A stretch of DNA of 64,000 nucleotides from Zoroaster sp. YZ-2022 (lineage: Eukaryota; Echinodermata; Asteroidea; Forcipulatida; Zoroasteridae), in assembly GCA_029582265.1 (NCBI GenBank), contig CM055822.1:6937200-7001199 (forward strand), written 5' to 3'. The notes under the pieces were generated by a model. It was not told where the DNA came from, made no database searches, and was given only the letters and a program-made list of their open reading frames with translations. The translations under genes and the position numbers were made by a program. Positions within the stretch are counted from its first letter, which is position 1; every line of letters begins with the position of its first letter. Shown here piece by piece: positions 32,108 through 43,600 of the stretch.

Positions 32108-33331
32108 TTAACCCTCCAATGCCCAGGCTGAAATTTGGCCCAGTAAGCACCGCACCCACAGACAGTCACTTGAGTATTTTTGGTTGCATTGCCAATTGTT
32201 CACACATGTGTATAAAGCCCCTTTCACACTAGACGTATTTCCCGGGAAATTCCCGGGAAATCTGTTCACACTTCAAAAGTTACTCCCAGGAAATTCCCGG
32301 GAAGTAGCTTATTCCCGGGAAATAATTATCCCTGCTCAGGAGTAGGGGTAAGCGAGTTTTCCCCGGGAATAGTGTTTTTCCCGGGAAATAGCAACTAGTG
32401 TGAAACGAAAGCGGGTTTAACTTACCCCACTTTCGCGTCGCGGATATTGGGACGTCAACATGTCTTGAAAGGTCAGCGACGGTCACAAATAGCGCGCCAA
32501 ATAGTTCGCGCTCTAATATCCAGTGTTGTCTTTCAGTACTTTGAAACTTTCCTTCTTAAAATATAAATGTCTACATCTGTAAATAACACAATATATTTAG
32601 TTTTCTAGAATGTGGCCAAATAAATGGTTTTATAATTGAATAAAAGAATTGTTGCGGACAAGGCCATGTTAAGCATCCGTATCATTTACGTGTATTTATA
32701 ATGTCCGCATGGTTTTTCCTCCGTAAAATACACAAATACTGGTATATAATAATAATAGCATGCGAAAATGATGTGATGACATGTTTGAAGGAGCCATTTT
32801 GGTCACGACGCGATGCATGGGAAACAGTCACAACAACAACCAGGCCGTCACCTCGCCGGCGGGTGCTTGAACGCATGGCATTCTGGGATTGGACTTCCGC
32901 CCACAACATTTTCAACTTCCGTATGGGCCGATTCAGTTAGCGCATTTCCCGGGATTTGATCGCGAGTGTGAAACGACCGTGCATATTCCCGGGAGCGACC
33001 AGTATAGGTACAGTGTGAACAGTCGCTGGGGTGTTGGTGGGGTTAAAAACTCCCAGGAATTTCCCGGGAATTGGCTCTGTAGTGTGAAAGGGCTTAAGAG
33101 TGCTGGAGATAGTGGCAAAGTCGAACACACTTGTGTATGTCTTACAAGTTATATGCAGAGTCACACAGAGCTGTGTATACTACATAAGTTACAGTCGAGT
33201 GGTTTTGGTTTGACCTCCTACCAGAGCCACATGTCCTTGCATTTATTTGAGTGCACTGCACAAAGTCAATGGGTTGGGAGTTACATACAAATTTTGAGTG
33301 TCTTTGATTGTTAAACCTATAGGAGGGTTAA
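32108..33331. mobile_element. Family B element (B3) inside the LINE, itself split
   Basis: TTAACCCTCCAATGCCCAGG at the left, ATAGGAGGGTTAA at the right. Body halves 32108-32215 and 33095-33331 join to the usual ~340-bp family B sequence. Confidence 0.9.
32216..33094. mobile_element. Harbinger-like element (M3) inside B3, TAA duplication
   Basis: Ends AGCCCCTTTCACACTAGACG and GTAGTGTGAAAGGGCT, with TAA at 32213-32215 and 33095-33097. Copy B2 (8300-8306, GTGTATAAGAGTG) shows the empty site. Subterminal zones carry about nine TTCCCGGGAA words. The middle (32440-32940) is open in short frames only and no transposase was recognised. Confidence 0.9.
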
Positions 33332-33574
33332 TCCACAGTAAAACCAAATCTTTTTCAAAGTCCTAAGCATGTACAGTTTCATATTAGCCTTCTTGAGCAT
33401 GTTATTAATTTGGGCGTTCAATTTAACATCATTTTGTATCCAAATTCCTAAATTTTTTAGCCACTTTAACAAATTGCAAGCTCTCTTGAATTAAAAAACG
33501 ACTCATAGCTTCCCCATTCCTCCCACACATACAAAAATAATTCATGTTTCCCATACTCTCACTAATACATTAAT

Positions 33575-33894
33575 TTAAAACCCTCTTACACATGGAGGCC
33601 ACTCCGATCCACAAAATTCTGTTCTTAAGCAACCTTCAGTACATACATGTACAAGCCTGCTGTCCTTTCCAAGTAATCTTACAAAATCAACTGTGTGCCA
33701 CCCAAGGCCACTGTAAATGTTTGGACATATTAGTATGGTCTACAATGTATAGATGGGAGACCACTTTACCCTGTAATCTCACTGGTGTGACAGTGCACAG
33801 AAGGGTAACCATAGGAGGCCACTGGCAACAGCTAATGGCTTGGAGTGGCCTGAATGGGTTGTTTCAAAAATTACACTGATTGTAGGAGGGTTAA
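33575..33894. mobile_element. Family C element (C6)
   Basis: Left end TTAAAACCCTCTTACACATGG, right end GATTGTAGGAGGGTTAA. Nearly identical interior to 16723-17038. It follows the start of the LINE at 33540. Confidence 0.85.
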
Positions 33895-34420
33895 CTGCGA
33901 ACAATAGGCACAAATACCAACTCATGGTACTGGCACGGCAGTCAACTCAAAATAAACTAGATACATGTACACGTAACAGAAGCCGGCAAGTATTTCATTT
34001 AATTTCATTTCATTTATTGATTTCACAGGTAGAAAAACAAATAAATACAAATTTACATTAAATTAACAGAAACAGAAACAAAGGTAGCACCCCTGTAGAT
34101 TACAAACAAGTAAACTAAATTACTGTCGAGTTGATCTCCTGATACTACCACTTCGGAAGTAAACAAACATTGAATCACACAAAGAATGATAAAACAACAT
34201 GGCTATAGGCACACTTTGAGATATAAAAACAATACTAAAATAAAAATATTAAAAGTTAAAAGTATGGGAAAGGCTGTCAGCAAATGTTACTTTTTAAAGC
34301 CTTTATCCACATTTTCTAAATTTGGTTTGTGGGTAATTGGAACCGAAAAATTTAACCGGGTAATGGCAGTTTCGGTTGGGTACCCAGATAGCAGACACAG
34401 CCTTATTCAGAAAATTCAGT
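33895..34420. mobile_element. Family Z element (Z3)
   Basis: ACTGGCACGGCAGTCAACTC at the left and GTTTCGGTTGGGTACCCAGA at the right match 16139-16700 in the other orientation, with a private AT-rich middle (34000-34250). Confidence 0.6.
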
Positions 34421-34936
34421 CATGTTAACACCCGTACTAACCCAGATTAAAGGACTGGATTCTACATGTACTTACGTTGGTTATGATAATAGTAAACCAT
34501 ATTTCCTCAAGGTTACTGGCATTGTTAAAGTGTAGGTTTTGAAAGGGGATTCCCATGACTAGGACAGCCCCTGAAAAAACACAAAGAAACTGCATTCTCT
34601 TTCCTGGAATACTTGTATGGAAAAAAAACACAATTTTTCAGGTTAATTTAACTGTAATACTCATGATTACATATATTTGAACTGTAAAACTCATGATTAT
34701 TTGAACTGTAAAACTCATGATTATTTTAACTGTAAAAGACATGTTAAGAAATGTTAAAGTGCATTACGTTCCAATCCTTTCCATTTTAAGTGAAATAGAA
34801 ATATTCCACTGAAAAATAATATTCAGAAATCTTTAATGTTCCCCAGTACACCTCTAACCTTAAATTCAAGAATGCATTCCAGAATCCCTACTGCATTTAA
34901 AACATGATCCTTAACGTTGTCTTGATTGTACAATCA
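34421..34936. other. Intron 3 DNA
   Basis: Three tandem ACTGTAAAACTCATGATTA units at about 34650-34735; otherwise nothing recognised. Confidence 0.5.
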
Positions 34937-35247
34937 TTAACCCTCCTATGTACAGTGCAGTTGCCATAGAATTGTCAGACCTTTCAAAACCTTTCAAGTT
35001 TGCTGTACTGAAGGCTTTTGAAAGGTGAGAAAACTGTCTGACAAAAGGGACCTATGAAAGGTTTCGAAAGGTGTAACAACTCTCTGAACAAACTGGTGTT
35101 GAAAAGTTTCAATACCTTTCAAAGGGTATTGAAAGGTGTGGTTGTTCAGTAGCAACAAATTCTGGAGGGTTTTAAAGGGTTCATAATAATTGATAGCCAT
35201 TTTGGCCCGTAAGCAGATTTTGAAAGGTCAAACCATAGGAGGGTTAA
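34937..35247. mobile_element. TTAACCCTCC element, family E
   Basis: TTAACCCTCCTATGTACAG at the left and CCATAGGAGGGTTAA at the right. The interior repeats CCTTTCAAA and its complement TTTGAAAGG about twelve times. The only copy of this interior in the window. Confidence 0.9.
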
Positions 35248-35371
35248 TTGAAATACCTTGGATCTAAGGTTGTGCAGGGTTTCCCGATACCCAGATACCC
35301 GATCGAAACTGTTTCTAATTACTGGGTTCTAATTACCCGTAAACGACTTTTTTAAAATTCCGATTGAACAT

Positions 35372-36221
35372 TTAACCCTCCTATAGGTTTAACACTCAAA
35401 GACACTCAAAATGTGTATGTCTCTCTTAACCCATTGACTTTGTGCAGTGCACTCAAATACACTCAAAATTTGTATGTAACTCCCAACCCATTGACTTTGT
35501 GCAGTGCACTCAAATAAATGCAAGGACATGTGGCTAGGATACATGTAGGTCAAACCAAAACCACTGGACCGTATACACAGCTCTGTGTGACTCTGTGGTT
35601 TGACCTAATAAGCCTTTTGCGTGTTGATTAACATATCGGCTCGGAACCCTGTAACACTGATACCGCAGATCAGTTTATAGTGCGCCCGCACCAGACTATT
35701 CGTGACCGGATGTCAGCAGCCGAGTCTCTGTTGCCAGTCACGTGATTCGGGGCAAGCTTTTTCCGCTTTTTCTTAGAAACCAACAATACTGCAGCGGTGC
35801 GTGGTCTGGTACCTGCAACATATAACTCAATGATCAACGCATTAATAACGTTTAACTTCCTTAGAACTAAAGTTAATGCAGCTGTTTTGACGTATTTGAT
35901 TGTCCACTATACGTTAGAAAAAACACGGAAATACATGTACTTCGTCTTTTGTTGCAAAGAAACTCCTGCAAAATCATGTCACTGAAACTCATTAGAAACT
36001 ACATAAAGGCCTATTCAAACACGCATGGTTGCATCGTTTACGTCCGGCGCGGCCGTAAAGCTTGCCCCGAATCACGTGGCATAGTAACAGTCACTACGCA
36101 CAGGGGTCAAAGTCTGGGTCACTTGCACAAGGCTTATTGGCAATGCAACCAAAAATACTCTGAGTGTCTGTGGGTGCCGTGCTGACTGGGCCAAATTTCA
36201 GCCTGGGCATAGGAGGGTTAA
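35372..36221. mobile_element. Family B element (B4) with a 530-bp insertion
   Basis: TTAACCCTCCTATAGGTTT at the left, GGGCATAGGAGGGTTAA at the right. The body is split at about 35608-36138 by a segment with ends AATAAGCCTTTTGCGTG and CACTTGCACAAGGCTTATT, an inverted pair. That inner insert is GC-richer (GCGCCCGCACCAGAC, GTCCGGCGCGGCC) and unidentified. Confidence 0.85.
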
Positions 36222-36690
36222 GCCACACAAATGGAAGTCTCCGTTTTTAGTTAACAAAATGTAGAAAACTTGGATAAAGGCTTTAGAAGTAACATTTTGT
36301 AGACAGCCTTTCGCAGTCTTGCCAGCATTTGTTTGATGTATCAAGTTTGTTTTGAGTTGACGGCTGTCGTGCCAGTTTCATGAGTTTGTACATGTATTTG
36401 TGCCTATTGTTCACAGTTATTGGATGAGTGTGAGTGTGGGACACAGGAATTCTTTTTGTATGTGTGTGGGGATTGGGGATACTATGAGTCGTTTTTAATA
36501 TACAGGCGGGAAATTACAGTGAGTCCACACTTACTGTGACTCTAATAAAACAAGATAAACTTGTGTTCATTTTATACATTCAGGAGTATTTACGTGTTTT
36601 TACAAAATTGTTTACGGGTACCCAGGTATCCAAAGATTTTCAATTTCGGGTATCCGGTTCCAGATATAACTGAAAACGCACAGCCTTACT
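36222..36690. mobile_element. Family Z element (Z2)
   Basis: GTTTTGAGTTGACGGCTGTC, GTGTGTGGGGATTGGGGATA and ACGGGTACCCAGGTATCC line up with 16260-16690. Confidence 0.7.
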
Positions 36691-36896
36691 TGGATCTCAG
36701 ATTTCCCACAAACCTGTGAAATCAAATCATTTTCTCTTTCTCAAGTTACCTGATAGTGGTTTCCCTTCAAGGATGATCGTTGCATTGCTTGTGCCATTGT
36801 TAAACAATTTCACTGGCCTTGTATTGATGAACAGGAAGTTTGTATTGTGTTTATGGCAACTAATGGTTTGTCCCCATGATTGTATCTTCTTTCTAG

Positions 36897-36978
36897 GGTG
36901 TCCTTAAGAGACATGAAGTCATTCATGCCGTACGTTAATCTCAAAATGAACACAAAGGACCTAAAGGAATATTTCAGT
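36897..36978 (+). CDS. PLCG: PLCG exon 4: EF-hand region
   Basis: Acceptor TATCTTCTTTCTAG, donor GTAAGTACT. Phase 2 in, 0 out. Encodes VSLRDMKSFMPYVNLKMNTK and DLKEYFS, aligning with ISAKDLKNMLSQVNYRVP and the next helix in mammalian PLC-gamma1. Confidence 0.93.
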
Positions 36979-37079
36979 GTAAGTACTCCCCACGGAAGTG
37001 TCTAGTTTCACATGTTTGTAATTAAATGATTTCACATGAGTTTGCCTTAATTAGATACTGAGGGAAAATTGCGACCAGG

Positions 37080-37530
37080 TGGGGGCCATTTTCGTAGAGC
37101 TGATAAGCAGAGAATTTTTGTTGAAAGCACCTGGGCCCAAGTTCATGGCACTGCTTACTGCGGAATTCTGCGCTTACGGCACATAGAATCACATGCTTTT
37201 TATGGTGCCGTAAGCGCAGAATTCTGTGGTAAGCAGCGCCATGAAATTGGGCCCTGGCATCAAATGTTCTGGTTAAGTGTCATTCCACATATCTGCTCTG
37301 TTCACAACCTGTTGAGGGCGCCCTTCCCATAAGCAGCATCTTGTCATCGGCGGCCAATTTCCGAGCTGCTAAGCAGATAAAATTGCTTGCCAGAAAAATT
37401 TGCTTAGCAGATTTCTTTGGTTACCAGCCAAACTTTCACACAAAATGTATGCATTTTTTGCTGGTAGTCTGTTTTATTTTGCTTAGCAAAAATATTTGCT
37501 TAGCATATTTACTCTTTGAAATTGGCCCCA
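37080..37530. mobile_element. GCTTAGCA-word element (O1) with a nested palindrome
   Basis: Left GGGGGCCATTTTCGTAGAGC and right CTTTGAAATTGGCCCC are an inverted pair. The interior repeats TTTGCTTAGCA/TGCTAAGCAG. At 37127-37258 a 132-bp near-perfect palindrome (GGGCCCAAGTTCATGGC ... GCCATGAAATTGGGCCC, centre near TGCTTTTTATGG) is embedded. A second outer copy is at 60593-61045. Confidence 0.7.
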
Positions 37531-38400
37531 GAGCAAAGGCATAAATCACTGGTTGCGTGTGCTGATAGACTCCATTTACATAGTGTTAAATTACCAGGGA
37601 AGTTGCTCCGCAACGTGCCCTGGACTCATTAGACTGGTTGCATTTTCACCACTAGAGGGAGCTACTATGGGAACGGAGCAGATAGTGTGTCGATACTGTT
37701 AAAACTCGGCTTATCTCAGAACCTTGATAAAAAACTAGTAGAGATTTTAGTAATTAAATAAGCCAGTGCCACCTACCTACTAATTCCTTTCGCCACAGTT
37801 GGTTTTAAATCTCAAAAAAGAATAGGATGCATACATTAATCTTCAGCAATAACATGATAATATCGAATATCGCGATACATTTTTTATTCAATTACGATAT
37901 CAAGAACCTTTTCAAGTTATCGGGATACAGGTAAATCGTGATTTTAAAAAATATATCGTGATTAAAAAACAAAAATCGCAATTGTGAGTCGAGTCAGAAA
38001 TTCCATGGAAACAAAATTAGGCCAGTCATTTCAGCTTTCAGAAGAAACAAAAGTGAACTACTTTTATCAGCGGTTAGCCGACTGTTGGATCACAAAGCAG
38101 CCGCCATACAGAGAGGTCTACAGAAGTACATACACACTGTGCAAATGAATTTGCCAATGTACATTGTGCAGGCGCAATTGGCACAATTGTACGTGTCTCT
38201 CAGTTAAGTGCTCGCGATTTATCGTGATGCTTGTAGAGGGGTACATACCTGGTGGTTATCGGCTCTAAAGCAGTCATGCGTTAATAATAAAAAAATAGTT
38301 GTGATATATGTTTGACGATATATCATGGATGAAAAAAAATTGATATTGCCCAAGTTTAACATTTTGAAAATCAAGACTTGTTTTTGTCTTTTGACAACAG
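37531..38400. other. Intron 4 remainder, ATATCGTGAT words
   Basis: 37855-38000 and 38215-38345 repeat ATATCG/ATCGTGAT words on both strands and may be the two ends of one more element. No clear terminus was found. Confidence 0.4.
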
Positions 38401-38481
38401 GAGGTAGACCGATGGAATAAGCAAGAGATTGGATTTGATGGCTTCTCTCAACTCTACCATAATCTGATGTTTCAGAGAGAG
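38401..38481 (+). CDS. PLCG: PLCG exon 5: EF-hand region
   Basis: Acceptor TTTTGACAACAG, donor GTAAACATC. Exactly 27 codons, phase 0 both sides. Encodes EVDRWNKQEIGFDGFSQLYH and NLMFQRE; the EIGFDGFSQLYHNLM segment aligns with DITYGQFAQLYRSLM. Confidence 0.95.
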
Positions 38482-38888
38482 GTAAACATCATGTCATTTG
38501 TTTCTCAGTCCATTTGAGTGACTATTAGATCTTTAAGCAGCCATTTTGTTTTTTCTTCCCTGTAAATCAATGTGACCAAACCGAGGCTGGAAGGATAAAT
38601 AGTCTGGCACCCTTTCTTGTAATGTGAATCAGCACTATAATCCTATTTGCACATGCAGGGAATGTGACAAAGACATAGACTTTTGACCAAAGGTCATTAT
38701 GTGCATACACAATTGATGAAGATCACATAATATGGTCCGTTCAATCCTCCAGGGTTCAATTCATCTAAATAATTATATAAAGTAAAGTGTAATAGCTCAT
38801 CTGCAATTCCCACATTGGTCAATGTAGCCTCGTCGTTCAAACGTTTAGAAGTTTGATCAGCCTTCAGACATAAAGCTCAGTCAATATA
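38482..38888. other. Intron 5 start, nothing recognised
   Basis: No repeat or coding signal seen. Confidence 0.4.
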
Positions 38889-39342
38889 TATATGACATAA
38901 ACACAATAAAGGGGGCCACTTTCCTACCGTCACGTTAGCAGTTTTTCTAATGGTTGTAATTTTTTTTTTAATATCTGAAACCACCCAAAACGAATTTCAA
39001 CATTTGAATAGACATGCATGCTTATCCTAAAGATAATTTGAGTTGATTATTACTATTTTTTTTTAATTACCCTAAAATTTCCATCAACAAATGGACGTAA
39101 AAGTGAGGTAACTTTTTCCGTCCAATTTTTATGGAAATTTGAGGGTAAAAAAATTAATTAAAAAAATAAATAAATAAAATAAATCAACTCAAATTAGTTC
39201 TAGTATAAGCCTGCATGTCCATTCACATGTTGAAACACTTTTTGGTCGGTTTCAGGTACTTAAAAATAAATAACAACCATTGGAAAAACTGCTAACATGA
39301 CGGATGCAAAGTGGCCCCCTTTATTGTGTTTTATGTCATATA
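38889..39342. mobile_element. Long foldback element (L1)
   Basis: Arms ATGACATAAACACAATAAAG and its complement at 39310-39338, continuing through GGGGGCCACTTT, CGTCACGTTAGCAGTTTTTC and the central TTGATGG/CCATCAA zone, so nearly the whole 450 bp folds on itself. TA flanks both sides. A second copy at 53894-54906 carries an insertion. Confidence 0.85.
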
Positions 39343-39344
39343 TA

Positions 39345-39606
39345 CTACTCAAAACAATTTAGGGAACACCGGAATAATCTCAGTTAAAGCAAGATCATTT
39401 ATTTCAGATAAACACAATGTTTCACAGAATGGATGAGAAACAACTGCACAATGAAACAGAAGATAAAGGATGCATGTAGTGATTACACATTTCATGACAT
39501 GACTACTGAAAGAGAGAGGGGGTTGCAAATGAAAATCCTGGTTCATGGAACATTTCAAACCTATTTGATGTTAAAAATCCGGTGTTCCCTAAATTGTTTA
39601 GAGTAG
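39345..39606. mobile_element. Mariner-like MITE (K1), TA target
   Basis: CTACTCAAAACAATTTAGGG at the left and its near complement CCCTAAATTGTTTAGAGTAG at the right, TA on both sides. 262 bp, no transposase. Directly abuts L1. Confidence 0.85.
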
Positions 39607-39612
39607 TATATA

Positions 39613-39940
39613 TAGGTTTTGACTAATATTTTGACAAAGTTTATTTGGCTACTAAACAAGCAGGTGAACACCCTCACTATCTTCGACTCCCCAAAATCAA
39701 GAGTAAGTTCCATTTGGATAGCTTCTTCCCTAGAACAGCATTACAATGGAATGCCCTTCCAGCTGATTGCTTTCCACCAACTTACGATCTATTTAAGTTT
39801 AAGAAAAACATCAACAAATGTAATCTTGCTTAAATGGTGGATGACATATCGCATATGTAACCCCTTACACTTTAGTGGCTATTGGCCTTGTTTAGGGTGA
39901 CTGACAGTCAATAAAAAATTTAAAAAAAAATAAATAAAAA
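39613..39940 (+). pseudogene. LINE RT C-terminal fragment
   Basis: The frame ending at 39831-39833 encodes HYLRLPKIKSKFHLDSFFPR, ALQWNALPADCFPP and FKFKKNINK, a short LINE tail (SFFPRT...WNxLP). An A/T-rich 3' end follows (39905-39955). 39956-40370 has nothing recognised. Confidence 0.8.
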
Positions 39941-40370
39941 AAAAATTTTTTTTTACTAAACTGATAACTGATCAGACAGAAAGATTTCAGTGGATGTTTG
40001 AAACCATAATTAATTTTACCCCAAGTAAGATTGATGTAAAAGTAGATCATTGTGCATTTCTTTTGAAATTCCCCAAAAGGGCATTTATGGCCTCAAGTTA
40101 TGAACCCATTTTGCATTATTTTCTGAGAAATGCTCGATATTACTGAGTCACACTTTTTCTGGTTAGTTTTGAAACCTATTTCTTTGAAGTGCGGGCAGTT
40201 CTTTGACTTTTCACCAAAACAGAGCTCAATGTTAGAATAACACAGCCATGCATTTTGGCTCTCAATCCTACCGTGTGCATGTGTTACATCAAATAAAAAA
40301 CAGAACTACCTAGTCACTGGAACCGAGTAATTTGAGTTTGACTTTTGCTTTTCTTTTCCTCTGTTGACAG

Positions 40371-40405
40371 GTTGCTGATAGATTCAAAGATTATATCGAT
40401 GAACG
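40371..40405 (+). CDS. PLCG: PLCG exon 6: EF-hand region, 35 bp
   Basis: Acceptor CCTCTGTTGACAG, donor GTGAGTTGA. Phase 0 in, 2 out. Encodes VADRFKDYIDE plus part of R163. It is small, but both splice sites and the frame fit and it lies in order. Confidence 0.85.
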
Positions 40406-40424
40406 GTGAGTTGAATCAGGCAGG

Positions 40425-40680
40425 ACTGTGAATTCTCAGGATTTTTCCTGATTTCATGATTTTTTACAGATTTTCCTTTGCCTCAAAATGTTCTTGAAAG
40501 AAGAGAGGCAGCCACCACGGAAAGAAAGAAGTAGCCTGTATTGTGTCCAATCCTCTAGTTTCTGGGGATGTGGAGAGTCTATAAATTAAACATCCAGGAG
40601 GTTCAGGGGGGATTTGTCAACTAGATCTAAGGGACACCCAGGCCTGCTACCCATTTTCAAGGTTTTTAGGATTATATTTA
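40425..40680. repeat. Dispersed repeat P (copy 3)
   Basis: TTCTCAGGATTTTTCCTGAT, AAGTAGCCTGTATTGTGTCC and AACATCCAGGAGGTTC. It starts only 20 bp after exon 6 and ends where the minisatellite starts. Confidence 0.65.
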
Positions 40681-40684
40681 CTAT

Positions 40685-43600
40685 GAGACATTAGAATACA
40701 TGTAAGCTACAGTGCTCTACAATCTATAGAATACATGTGAGCTACAGTGCTCTACAATCTATAGAATACATGTGAGCTACAGTGCTCTACAATCTATAGA
40801 ATACATGTGAGCTACAATGCTCTACAATCTATAGAATACATGCGAGCTACAGTGCGCTACAATCTATAGAATACATATGAGCTACAGTGCTCCACAATCT
40901 ATAGAATACATGGGAGCTACAGTGCGCTACAATCTATAGAATACATGCGAGCTACAGTGCTCTACAATCTATAGAATACATGTGAGCTACAGTGCGCTAC
41001 AATCTATAGAATACATGTGAGCTACAGTGCTCTACAATCTATAGAATACATGCGAGCTACAGTGCGCTACAATCTATAGAATACATGCGAGCTACAGTGC
41101 TCTACAATCTATAGAATACATGTGAGCTACAATGCTCTACAATCTATAGAATACATGCGAGCTACAGTGCGCTACAATCTATAGAATACATGTGAGCTAC
41201 AATGCTCTACAATCTATAGAATACATGCGAGCTACAGTGCTCTACCATCTATAGAATACATGTGAGCTACAGTGCTCTACAATCTATAGAATACATGTGA
41301 GCTACAATGCTCTACAATCTATAGAATACATGCGAGCTACAGTGCGCTACAATCTATAGAATACATGTGAGCTACAATGCTCTACAATCTATAGAATACA
41401 TGCGAGCTACAGTGCTCTACCATCTATAGAATACATGTGAGCTACAGTGCTCTACAATCTATAGAATACATGTGAGCTACAGTGCTCTACCATCTATAGA
41501 ATACATGTGAGCTACAGTGCTCTACAATCTATAGAATACATGTGAGCTACAATGCTCTACAATCTATAGAATACATGCGAGCTACAGTGCGCTACAATCT
41601 ATAGAATACATGTGAGCTACAATGCTCTACAATCTATAGAATACATGCGAGCTACAGTGCTCTACAATCTATAGAATACATGTGAGCTACAATGCTCTAC
41701 AATCTATAGAATACATGCGAGCTACAGTGCGCTACAATCTATAGAATACATATGAGCTACAGTGCTCCACAATCTATAGAATACATGGGAGCTACAGTGC
41801 GCTACAATCTATAGAATACATGCGAGCTACAGTGCGCTACAATCTATAGAATACATGTGAGCTACAGTGCTCTACAATCTATAGAATACATGTGAGCTAC
41901 AGTGCTCTACAATCTATAGAATACATGCGAGCTACAGTGCGCTACAATCTATAGAATACATGCGAGCTACAGTGTGCTACAATCTATAGAATACATGCGA
42001 GCTACAGTGCGCTACAATCTATAGAATACATGCGAGCTACAGTGTGCTACAATCTATAGAATACATGCGAGCTACAGTGCGCTACAATCTATAGAATACA
42101 TGCGAGCTACAGTGCGCTACAATCTATAGAATACATGTGAGCTACAGTGCTCTACAATCTATAGAATACATGCGAGCTACAGTGCGCTACAATCTATAGA
42201 ATACATGCGAGCTACAGTGCGCTACAATCTATAGAATACATGTGAGCTACAGTGCTCTACAATCTACAGAATACATGCGAGCTACAGTGCTCTACAATCT
42301 ATAGAATACATGTGAGCTACAGTGCTCTACAATCTATAGAATACATGTGAGCTACAGTGCGCTACAATCTATAGAATACATGTGAGCTACAGTGCTCTAC
42401 AATCTATAGAATACATGTGAGCTACAGTGCGCTACAATCTATAGAATACATGTGAGCTACAGTGCGCTACAATCTATAGAATACATGTGAGCTACAGTGC
42501 TCTACAATCTATAGAATACATGTGAGCTACAGTGCTCTACAATCTATAGAATACATGTGAGCTACAGTGCTCTACAATCTATAGAATACATGTGAGCTAC
42601 AGTGCTCTACAATCTATAGAATACATGTGAGCTACAGTGCTCTACAATCTATAGAATACATGTGAGCTACAGTGTTCTACAATCTATAGAATACATGCGA
42701 GCTACAGTGCTCTACAATCTATAGAATACATGTGAGCTACAGTGCTCTACAATCTATAGAATACATGTGAGCTACAGTGCGCTACAATCTATAGAATACA
42801 TGTGAGCTACAGTGCTCTACAATCTATAGAATACATGTGAGCTACAGTGCTCTACAATCTATAGAATACATGTGAGCTACAGTGCGCTACAATCTATAGA
42901 ATACATGTGAGCTACAGTGCGCTACAATCTATAGAATACATGTGAGCTACAGTGCGCTACAATCTATAGAATACATGCGAGCTACAGTGCGCTACAATCT
43001 ATAGAATACATGTGAGCTACAGTGCTCTACCATCTATAGAATACATGTGAGCTACAGTGCTCTACAATCTATAGAATACATGTGAGCTACAGTGCTCTAC
43101 AATCTATAGAATACATGTGAGCTACAGTGCTCTACAATCTATAGAATACATGTGAGCTACAGTGCTCTACAATCTATAGAATACATGTGAGCTACAGTGC
43201 GCTACAATCTATAGAATACATGTGAGCTACAGTGCGCTACAATCTATAGAATACATGTGAGCTACAGTGCGCTACAATCTATAGAATACATGCGAGCTAC
43301 AGTGCGCTACAATCTATAGAATACATGTGAGCTACAGTGCGCTACAATCTATAGAATACATGCGAGCTACAGTGCTCTACAATCTATAGAATACATGCGA
43401 GCTACAGTGCTCTACAATCTATAGAATACATGTGAGCTACAGTGCGCTACAATCTATAGAATACATGCCAGCTACAATCTATAGAATACATGCGAGCTAC
43501 AATCTATAGAATACATGCGAGCTACAGTGTTCTACAATCTATAGAATACATGCGAGCTACAGTGCGCTACAATCTATAGAATACATGCGAGCTACAGTGC

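Larger units (their letters stand above)
31700..33540 (-). pseudogene. LINE RT end, minus strand, split by a TTAA element
   Basis: Minus-strand reading from about 33540 to 33332 gives WIQNDVKLNAQINNMLKKAN and KLYMLRTLKK. It resumes beyond the insertion at 32107 with GYIRPVLEYANAVWHSSITV, then CLKFAKGLSSNPRTAALIPP and RRFQNSSVPYFIRLLN, ending near 31718. These are standard RT thumb and tail segments. Frameshifts (near 31985) and the 1.2-kb insertion kill it. Confidence 0.85.

Noticed and set aside
32440..32940. Transposase inside the Harbinger-like element M3
   Set aside because: Only short frames of under 80 codons, without a DDE-type or Myb-like motif.
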